64,000 nt of DNA, from NCBI RefSeq assembly GCF_003545805.1, contig NZ_NMQR01000001.1, forward strand, positions 220,702 to 284,701, in the 5' to 3' direction. The translations under genes and the position numbers were made by a program. A model generated the notes under the pieces. That model was not told where the DNA came from. It saw nothing but the letters and a program-made list of their open reading frames with translations, and made no database searches. Positions 57,957-64,000 of this stretch are shown piece by piece. This DNA comes from Photorhabdus sp. CRCIA-P01. GTDB taxonomy: Bacteria; Pseudomonadota; Gammaproteobacteria; Enterobacterales; Enterobacteriaceae. Within the stretch, counting starts at the first letter, position 1. Each line of letters starts with the position of its first letter.

Positions 57957-58505
57957 TTACCACGTCCTGACGGGACCTGTATCAATATGAACGAAATTAC
58001 TGCGTGGATAGTATCCTACCCCTCCCGCTTTCATTTTCAGAGCAGCCTTACAGATACGACTAAGCTCAATACCTTCAATATGAAAATCCATCGCCCGCCC
58101 GCGAGTATGGTAACTCTGTTTAGCCACGCCTTTACTTTGCTTGCGCAACTGATTGTTGGTTACTAGTGAACGGTAACCAGAAATTAGTTGTACAGGCTTA
58201 TTAATACCCATCATCATTTGCAGCAAATAAATCTGATCAAATAATTTAGGATCGATCGTTTTAATTCTATTTTGACGGTAATCCCGAAACAGATGATCCA
58301 AGCGAGCCAGCTCTTCTTTGTTGTAACGATAACCGTCAAAAAACTCAGCTTTGATCGTTTCACCCGTATGTAAGTTGTCAAAACGTAAAATTCGTGGGCG
58401 TGGAGTGGCTAGAGTCGCAAAAGTATGCCCCGGCAACAAACTCAAGCCTAAAGCAGCGGCTCCTGCACCAAGCCACTTGCGGCGATTATGATCGATTATA
58501 TCCAT
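57957..58505 (-). CDS. ycbK: YcbK, DUF882 peptidase-like murein protein
   Basis: A 182-residue protein with a Tat-type signal (RRKWLGAGAAALGLSLLPG) and a peptidase M15-like/DUF882 domain; ligands include H in KQSYHTRGRAMDFHI and H in SNFVHIDTGPVRTW. Its fold is that of D,D-carboxypeptidases, and in E. coli (as MepK) it cleaves L,D-(3-3) peptidoglycan crosslinks. This fits its neighbour ldtD, which makes such links. I start at ATG 58503-58505, E. coli length; the frame has 18 more codons upstream. Confidence 0.93.
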   Translation of the reverse strand: MDIIDHNRRKWLGAGAAALGLSLLPGHTFATLATPRPRILRFDNLHTGETIKAEFFDGYRYNKEELARLDHLFRDYRQNRIKTIDPKLFDQIYLLQMMMGINKPVQLISGYRSLVTNNQLRKQSKGVAKQSYHTRGRAMDFHIEGIELSRICKAALKMKAGGVGYYPRSNFVHIDTGPVRTW

Positions 58506-58597
58506 GAAGAAACATCTACCCAAATTATGGAAAAAATAGGCCAACAAGCAATTGGTCACTGGTCACTATGACAATTAATAACAAAAATTAGTTGCGT

Positions 58598-60322
58598 TTA
58601 GTTTTGTAAAGGTAGCAACTTTGACAAAAACTGGGAGCCTTGTCTCACACTATTGTCGTAGTCATAAATATCGGTACGGTACTGAGGTACCCCCTGCTCA
58701 TCTACCCAAGCAGTTAAATAATGCAAATAAACTGGAATACGCCGTGGGATGTTAACATAAACGGTATTGCCCTGTTTCAGGGTATTATTCACTCTACTCT
58801 GATGCCAACCTACATCTTCCAATAACATACTTGCTAATTCTGAAGCCTTGTTAACCCGTACACAACCAGAGCTGATCGCTCTGATATCTTTGTTAAACAG
58901 ACTATGGTTCGGCGTATCATGCAAATAGATAGCATCAGAATTTGGCATATTAAATTTATAACGACCTAATGAGTTAGTCGGCCCCGGAGCTTGCCATATT
59001 CGATAAGGAAAGTTAGCAGGCGTGATCACGCTCCAATCAATAGTGTAAGGGTCGATTACACTGGCATCAGCACGCCAATTTGAAAAGATAACGTATCCTC
59101 GCTGTTGAAAATATCCGGGATCATCAACCGCCCGTGGTGCGATATCTTTTCTTGCCAGGCTAGTTGGCACACTCCAGGGAGGATTAATCACCACATTATT
59201 CAGCACACTACTCATAATGGGTGTCTTACGGCTTGGACGACCAACGATCACTTTCGAGCGCAACACTTCCTGATCATTAAGATAATAATGCAATGAATAA
59301 TCGGGAATATTGACCATAATTCCCGTGGACACATCTCCTGGGATAATACGTAAACGCTGGATATTAAGCGCCATCAATCCTGCTCTGGTTTGAGGCGAAG
59401 TATTTAGCCAATCTCTTGTGCGTTTACCGATTACGCCATCCGGTGCCAACCCTTGCCAATGCTGGAAATTTTTTACCGCAGTCACCAGTTCAGGATCGTA
59501 GATATGATCTGATTGAGTGGTCAGTTCACTCAACATACCAAGACGAATAAGTATTTCCCTCAACACAGCGACATCAGAGCTACTCTGTCCCGGTTTTAGC
59601 GCACTTTTGTCAGCAAGCTGTGGCCACGGTTTACTATCAGCCAGTTGTTTCATCATCTCCTTGCGCATATTTTCATATTGAGGATGTTGTGGTGCCAGTG
59701 CCGCGACATAAGCGGCCACATTGTGATCGATAATAGCTTGCTGCCACTGATCTATAACGACTGGTGAAGGTAATACAATTTTGTATGGTATTTTGGATGG
59801 AATAGTGCGATAGAGCCAGCTTTGGCCCTGATGGCCGACATCTGAGACAAATTGTAAATAACCTAGCATAGCATCCGATAAGATGAGATCACGTCCCATC
59901 TGACTCAATTGAGCATCATTGAGTTCAATCAGCCATTGACCAAATTGCGGCTGAAACCCAGCCAATGCAAGTTCTGAAAGTTGTTGTTCAAAGCGTTGAA
60001 CCGCGATTTTATCTTGCCACAAAGGTTGCATCTGGTTAGAGGAGTACAAACTAACCAACCGGTCAAAGAAAACGGGCTTAAGTTGGGCTGGTATCCAGCT
60101 TCGCAGCGTTTTACGACGTTCTGTTTCTGAAATTGTAGTAGTTTGAATGTGTACTTGTTCAGGCGTTGTTATCTCAGATATCTTTTCAATCTGCATTTTT
60201 GGCAGATTTTGAATATCACCTTCAATAAGCCTATTCTGATGATTAGCGAAAGCATATCCAGCTATTATCGATGCGCTACAAATAACCGAAATACACAGTG
60301 GCTTTATCGCTCTTTTTACCAT
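58598..60322 (-). CDS. ldtD: L,D-transpeptidase LdtD (YcbB)
   Basis: LdtD forms 3-3 peptidoglycan crosslinks. The 574 residues have an N-terminal membrane anchor (PLCISVICSASIIAGYAFA), a peptidoglycan-binding domain (LREILIRLGM to GVIGKRTRDWLN, about 250-310) and the YkuD catalytic domain with the active-site motif HDTPNHSLFNK...SSGCVRV, Cys nucleophile included. Somewhat shorter than E. coli (615). Upstream in E. coli is mukB; here the gap is followed by unrelated genes. Confidence 0.95.
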   Translation of the reverse strand: MVKRAIKPLCISVICSASIIAGYAFANHQNRLIEGDIQNLPKMQIEKISEITTPEQVHIQTTTISETERRKTLRSWIPAQLKPVFFDRLVSLYSSNQMQPLWQDKIAVQRFEQQLSELALAGFQPQFGQWLIELNDAQLSQMGRDLILSDAMLGYLQFVSDVGHQGQSWLYRTIPSKIPYKIVLPSPVVIDQWQQAIIDHNVAAYVAALAPQHPQYENMRKEMMKQLADSKPWPQLADKSALKPGQSSSDVAVLREILIRLGMLSELTTQSDHIYDPELVTAVKNFQHWQGLAPDGVIGKRTRDWLNTSPQTRAGLMALNIQRLRIIPGDVSTGIMVNIPDYSLHYYLNDQEVLRSKVIVGRPSRKTPIMSSVLNNVVINPPWSVPTSLARKDIAPRAVDDPGYFQQRGYVIFSNWRADASVIDPYTIDWSVITPANFPYRIWQAPGPTNSLGRYKFNMPNSDAIYLHDTPNHSLFNKDIRAISSGCVRVNKASELASMLLEDVGWHQSRVNNTLKQGNTVYVNIPRRIPVYLHYLTAWVDEQGVPQYRTDIYDYDNSVRQGSQFLSKLLPLQN

Positions 60323-60620
60323 ATCAACATACCCACCTTCAGAATATTCTCATGAATTAATTTTAATTATGACAAATTCAGATTCTAATCAAAGAAAAAC
60401 AACAAGTTATTTACATTGTAAACTATTTACCTACAAAGGAAATATAATAAGCCATCGCCAGCCAACCAAGCCAAAAAGACGCCAAAGCGTCTCGTCCATG
60501 TCTATATTCAAGGCATTCAACCCGCCTTCTTAACTCAGCAAAGAGACCTACCTGATAACAGGCAGGCCCTTAATTCAACGCTATTCCTACGATAATTTCT
60601 GGTTTACTACAGCGCGACTA
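60323..60620. other. Gap between ldtD and the tetR-type gene, with hairpins
   Basis: No gene. Contains GACGC-CAAA-GCGTC (about 60478-60491) and CCTG-ATAA-CAGG (60553-60564), the latter probably ending the minus-strand regulator transcript. mukB, expected here in E. coli order, is not present. Confidence 0.45.
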
Positions 60621-61295
60621 TCATGATGAAGAAGTGCTACCACATGAGGCAGTACCATATGCAGCGAGAAATGACTGAACAGCGATGGCAATGCGCTGAG
60701 ATTTCTCCTCCGGGGTCGGTAAACCAATGCCCAAAGTAGCCTTAAGCCTTGGCATTCCAATGATGCCATCGATAAACACCTCTGCGGAGATTTTCGGGTC
60801 TACTATGTCCAATTTTCCCTCCTTCACCTTTCGTACCAGATATTCGACAAGAAAATCTACTATCTTTTTGACCCCCTTTTCATAATAGATTTTACCTAGT
60901 TGCGGAAAACGTTGGGCCTCCAGAGTTACCACCCGGTAATTCGCAATCATTGCTTCTGAAAGAATTACCGTGAAAACTTCCTCCGCAAAAATGGTTAACG
61001 CTTTCCCAATATCTGGTTCGGGATTCATGGTCTTGTCCAGACCGCCTTCAACTTCTTCTATCCTCTGCTTAACAACAGCGACTAACAGCTCTTCTTTAGA
61101 AGGGAATCGGCTATAATAGGTTCCCTTCGAAGCATTAGCACGTTTCGCCATCTCATTGATACTGGCACCATCAAAACCCCGTTCTGCAAATACTTGAGCA
61201 GCAATTTTTAACAGCTCGTTAACTCGTTCTCCTGAAATTCTAGAGTACGAACGGGTTCTTTTGTGATCTGTTTGGGCTTTAGGTGGATTTGTCAT
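60621..61295 (-). CDS. TetR/AcrR-family transcriptional regulator
   Basis: A 224-residue TetR-type repressor. The N-terminal HTH is LLKIAAQVFAERGFDGASINEMAKRANASKGTYYSRFPSKEELL (about residues 28-71); the rest is the all-helical ligand domain. It diverges from the FAD monooxygenase, with a palindromic site between them, so it most likely represses that gene and itself, responding to the monooxygenase substrate or a related compound. The pair has no counterpart at this place in E. coli and looks acquired. Confidence 0.93.
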   Translation of the reverse strand: MTNPPKAQTDHKRTRSYSRISGERVNELLKIAAQVFAERGFDGASINEMAKRANASKGTYYSRFPSKEELLVAVVKQRIEEVEGGLDKTMNPEPDIGKALTIFAEEVFTVILSEAMIANYRVVTLEAQRFPQLGKIYYEKGVKKIVDFLVEYLVRKVKEGKLDIVDPKISAEVFIDGIIGMPRLKATLGIGLPTPEEKSQRIAIAVQSFLAAYGTASCGSTSSS

Positions 61296-61320
61296 GTAAA
61301 AAAACCTAAATTTTTATTGG

Positions 61321-61332
61321 TACCGAACGGTA
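61321..61332. promoter_or_regulatory. Likely TetR-type operator between the divergent genes
   Basis: TACCGAACGGTA is a palindrome apart from its AA centre, within a longer pattern of ACCG/CGGT elements (61318-61340), 25 bases from the regulator start and about 125 bases from the monooxygenase start. Placement fits a shared operator. Confidence 0.6.
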
Positions 61333-61457
61333 CGGTATACTATTATTAAGACTATAGCAGTAACACAACCCGATGGCTGTGATCAAATGGTCCTGGCCAG
61401 CTACAGTCACCATGATTCTTTCAGAATCACATCGTACTACTTATGGAGAAAAAAGAA

Positions 61458-62771
61458 ATGAACGTTGGAATAATTGGTTCAGGGATTGGTGGAGCATGCC
61501 TGGCACATGGCTTGCGCAAAAACGGAATAAAGGTGAAAGTCTATGAACGAGGCTCTGCTACGTCATCCATACTTCCCGGTTATGGAATTTACGTCGATAC
61601 ATTCGGCCAACAAGCAATGCAGGAATGCCTCCCGGAAACCAACTGGCTAACCTTTCAAAAGATTTCAAAGCCTGTTGGTGGACAGACAAGATTCTATGAT
61701 GAGCATCTGCGTCTTCTTCTCGCAGCTCAGAGAGATATTCATCAGGAGGATGGACAAATCATTACCGAAGATCGGATGTCAATCAGCCGATCTGAACTGA
61801 TAGAAGTACTAAACGAGGGGCTCTCAGATACCGTTCAATGGAACAAAACGTTCGAGCGTTATGAACACATGCAAAACGGTAAAGTCAGGCTTTTTTTCAC
61901 CGATGGAAGTCACGAAGATGTTGATGTTCTTATTGGTGCGGATGGAAGCAATTCAAAAGTACGCAAGCAGTACCTCCCCGCGATAAAAAGGCTTGATATT
62001 GGTGTCACTCTCACCGTTGGACGTGTACGCCTTACTCCGGCTCTTGCTGCCTCATTACCTCCATATTTGCTGGATGGATCGCCCAACAATATTGTGCCTA
62101 AAAGCCCTGGTGGATTGTTTGTCTCTCTATGGCGTGCTCCGATCAATACTCAAGTAAAAGCCACATCGACAGAAATTGGTGATTTTGTCATGTGGGCCTA
62201 TGCAGCAGCAACGAATAGCTATCCGAATACGATTACTGACTTTCCTGCTAAATCTCTGTGTGATCTGATCCGCTCCCGTATTGCTTCATGGGACCCAAAC
62301 CTGCATACCCTGATTAAGCAGAGTGATATGGAAAACATCTCTGTGATTCCGTTACGCAGCATGGAGCATCTCTTACCCTGGCGCTCCAGCGCTGTCACTC
62401 TACTTGGCGACGCTATTCACAACATGACGCCAATGGTAGGAATGGGAGCAAACATAGCGCTTCGAGACGCACTTTTACTCACGCAGACGCTGGCTCGCGT
62501 AGCATCTGGTCAAGAAGAGTTAATCAAGGCGATTTCAGATTATGAACAACAAATGCGGACATATGCTAATGAAGCCGTTGAGATTTCGTTACGTACCGCG
62601 CTAAATGCAGCCGACCGCTCAATGATCAAGCGAATACTGTTTCGAACAGTACTTCGGGTTGCACAAACTTTACCTCCAATAAAGCGAGTGCTATTCCCGA
62701 TAACAAAATCTGCCCAACACCAGGAAAAAATAAAATTAGGTACTACACATTCTTTTAGTAGTACGCAATAA
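61458..62771 (+). CDS. FAD-dependent monooxygenase
   Basis: A 437-residue flavin monooxygenase of the PHBH fold (TetX/MhpA-like, often in aromatic hydroxylation or drug inactivation). Motifs: N-terminal dinucleotide fold VGIIGSGIGGACLAHGL with a following basic VYERG; DVLIGADGSNSKVRKQ (DG motif); and ALLGDA-type motif VTLLGDAIHNMTPMVGMGANIALRDA that binds the FAD ribityl chain. I start at ATG 61458 (GGAG nine bases upstream), not at the ATG five codons before. Substrate unknown; the divergent TetR gene suggests induction by it. Confidence 0.93.
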   Translation: MNVGIIGSGIGGACLAHGLRKNGIKVKVYERGSATSSILPGYGIYVDTFGQQAMQECLPETNWLTFQKISKPVGGQTRFYDEHLRLLLAAQRDIHQEDGQIITEDRMSISRSELIEVLNEGLSDTVQWNKTFERYEHMQNGKVRLFFTDGSHEDVDVLIGADGSNSKVRKQYLPAIKRLDIGVTLTVGRVRLTPALAASLPPYLLDGSPNNIVPKSPGGLFVSLWRAPINTQVKATSTEIGDFVMWAYAAATNSYPNTITDFPAKSLCDLIRSRIASWDPNLHTLIKQSDMENISVIPLRSMEHLLPWRSSAVTLLGDAIHNMTPMVGMGANIALRDALLLTQTLARVASGQEELIKAISDYEQQMRTYANEAVEISLRTALNAADRSMIKRILFRTVLRVAQTLPPIKRVLFPITKSAQHQEKIKLGTTHSFSSTQ

Positions 62772-62900
62772 AGAGGCTTTCACTTTACCGCCAGATAACT
62801 TAAATGAACGATTAGCAAAGAATTTGCTGTAATATTGCGTCGGCCCAAGAATAGAGTCTGGTTTTGGTAAATCAGTGAGAACTTCTTTTTTGAAAATAAA
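62744..62900 (-). pseudogene. Possible C-terminal gene remnant
   Basis: On the minus strand an open frame without start reads LPKPDSILGPTQYYSKFFANRSFKLSGGK and ends in a stop at about 62744, overlapping the 3' end of the monooxygenase gene. The composition looks protein-like, and other frames around 62780-63010 hold further pieces broken by stops. I do not recognise the family. Confidence 0.25.
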
Positions 62901-63281
62901 GACTTAATCAGGGAGATACGATTCTTTTCTATCGGATCGACCGGAAGATTTTTGTCTAAAAAAATAATAAAAATCCATGCCCGGATTATTAGGTGGGTTT
63001 TTGCCAAATTTACAATGGCTTAACTCCATATTATCCGGGCTACAAAACCTTATGAAATTATATATTTTTAAATCTATTTTATTCAAAAAATATGAATTAA
63101 ATTAATTTACCATTTTATATGGTAGATTCACATAATAAGTTATTCCGATTATCGTGCTTTGCATTTAGATCCTTTAGGAGGATCGCCGATAAGAGGATTA
63201 AAGATGAAAAGGAATAAGCTGTTTTTAACCATTCTATCCCTGTTAAAAACCTGGCATTAATGGATGCCAATTTGCTTAATA
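62901..63281. other. Accessory AT-rich gap with a signal-peptide-like stump
   Basis: No intact gene. A short plus-strand frame (63204-63260, MKRNKLFLTILSLLKTWH) has AGAGG upstream and looks like the start of a lost exported protein. A small inverted repeat GATCCT/AGGATC (about 63167-63183) precedes it. Confidence 0.3.
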
Positions 63282-63408
63282 TATACCTAATAGATTTCGA
63301 GTTACAGCGCGGCGGCAAGTGAACGAATCCCCAGGAGCATAGATAACGATGTGACTGGGGTGAGTGAAAGTAGCCAACAAAGCAGCAGCTTGAAAGATGA
63401 AAGGTATA
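63282..63408. repeat. ERIC repeat near the right end
   Basis: A 127-base imperfect palindrome from TATACC to GGTATA, with the ERIC core (GTGAACGAATCCCCAGGAGCATAGATAACGATGTGACTGGGGTGAGTG), the closest of the four to the standard ERIC sequence and length. Confidence 0.95.
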
Positions 63409-63974
63409 GTTAATCCTGTAAAAGGTTTTAATAGAATCTCATATTCTTGTTATTGGGTTAATACTATTATTTCGTCACTTCCTTTATCAGCTTAAAACTC
63501 GTTTTTCCTGACATTTTCTTTTCCAATATCAATATAGCATTGCGTTTTTTACCTACTTTAAACAATCTTTCATTACGATCTCTTACCTTTAATGATGAAA
63601 TTTTCTACTGGCCTTTTCATCGTGGCAGCTCGTCCTTGCTCGATTGCCAGAGACCCTCACGCAAAAACTGAAAGAGTCATGGCTGGCGTAAGGAAACAAC
63701 ATCTCCATCCTTATCGTGATTTTCCGGCATTTAATATAATAGATTCCCCATTATCAGGATTAAAAAACCGATCGCTGATCACATTTCATACCATTCATTC
63801 TGACAGTCAATTAATTACACATTAGAATGGTTTAATGATGTAACTATTAAATCATCAATATTTCCTGTGGAAAGATGACCATTTTCTCACCGCAGCCTGA
63901 CCGCAGAACCGGGTCACTTATTGGTCAGTCTCACTGACTTTGTCACACTTAAAGTAAACAAAAGGGAAAGTACG
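63409..63974. other. Gap before the last gene, no convincing gene
   Basis: An open frame at 63592-63825 (77 codons) has no ribosome-binding site and no recognisable domain, so I do not call it. Near the end, GTCAG-TCTCA-CTGAC (about 63925-63939) could be a regulatory hairpin for the gene at 63975. Confidence 0.35.
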
Positions 63975-64000
63975 ATGAGTAAACGCAGCAACTCCGTGGC
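63975..64000 (+). CDS. Start of an unidentified gene (only 8-9 codons visible)
   Basis: ATG at 63975 follows AAGGGAAAG, a plausible ribosome-binding site, and opens MSKRSNSVA up to the window edge. Too short for identification. Confidence 0.5.

Noticed and set aside
62780..63318. Minus-strand frames of 60-75 codons after the monooxygenase gene
   Set aside because: AT-rich chance frames; at best remnants, noted only as one low-confidence pseudogene.
63592..63825. 77-codon plus-strand frame
   Set aside because: No ribosome-binding site, no recognisable domain, unusual composition (many His, Arg and Ser without pattern).

Overview
The window is a stretch of enterobacterial chromosome, most likely Photorhabdus (or the sister genus Xenorhabdus). 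The backbone keeps the order of the E. coli 21-22 min region: serT, tusE, yccX, hspQ, yccU, mgsA, helD, yccS, sxy, sulA, ompA, matP, lonH, fabA, rmf, pqiABC, uup, rlmL, ycbX, zapC, pyrD, pepN, pncB, asnS, porins, aspC, gloC, ycbK, ldtD. Four ERIC repeats and the content of the accessory DNA point to the same family. The E. coli genes yccA, rlmI and yccF are missing from their usual places.

1-11.7 kb is a type I-F CRISPR-Cas locus on the minus strand: cas1 and cas2-3 (with overlapping ends), then csy1-csy2-csy3 (csy3 runs off the left edge). CRISPR array 1 (41 clear repeats plus one decayed one) lies upstream of cas1. Array 2 (36 repeats) has the same repeat and stands alone between hspQ and yccU. 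Both arrays are read right to left. Each has a leader with an exact IHF consensus at the same distance from the first repeat.

The most interesting stretch is the 1.9 kb between cas2-3 and csy1. It holds, on the plus strand, a one-spacer mini-CRISPR made of two decayed I-F repeats (3120-3200). Its guide matches 19 of 23 positions of a site (3055-3077) that carries a 5'-CC PAM and touches the -35 box of the csy promoter. This looks like an RNA-guided autorepressor (CreR type) or the antitoxin of a CreTA pair. A 58-residue membrane peptide gene lies between that promoter and csy1. Next to it are a decayed copy of the cas2-3 tail and an inserted ParE/Phd-type toxin-antitoxin module. In addition, one recent spacer of array 1 is a perfect 32/32 match to csy2 of this same locus, with its CC PAM at the wrong end for the crRNA, as if the spacer had been inserted flipped.

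11.5-14.5 kb is AT-rich accessory DNA between array 1 and tRNA-Ser(UGA): an orphan 105-residue gene, a frameshifted gene and an IS4-type transposase remnant. From tRNA-Ser on the backbone resumes, with array 2 inserted at 16.0-18.3 kb. Backbone genes serve sulfur relay for tRNA modification (tusE), methylglyoxal formation and removal (mgsA, gloC), DNA repair and SOS (helD, sulA), Ter organisation (matP), unsaturated fatty acid synthesis (fabA), ribosome hibernation (rmf), envelope lipid transport (pqiABC), rRNA methylation (rlmL), cell division (zapC), pyrimidine and NAD synthesis (pyrD, pncB), translation (asnS), outer-membrane permeability (ompA and two tandem porins) and peptidoglycan cross-linking (ldtD). 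Accessory insertions include two tandem glycosyltransferases with a third remnant, a small secreted protein with an AB5 B-subunit-like cysteine pattern, and at the right end a TetR regulator divergent from an FAD monooxygenase, where mukB lies in E. coli.
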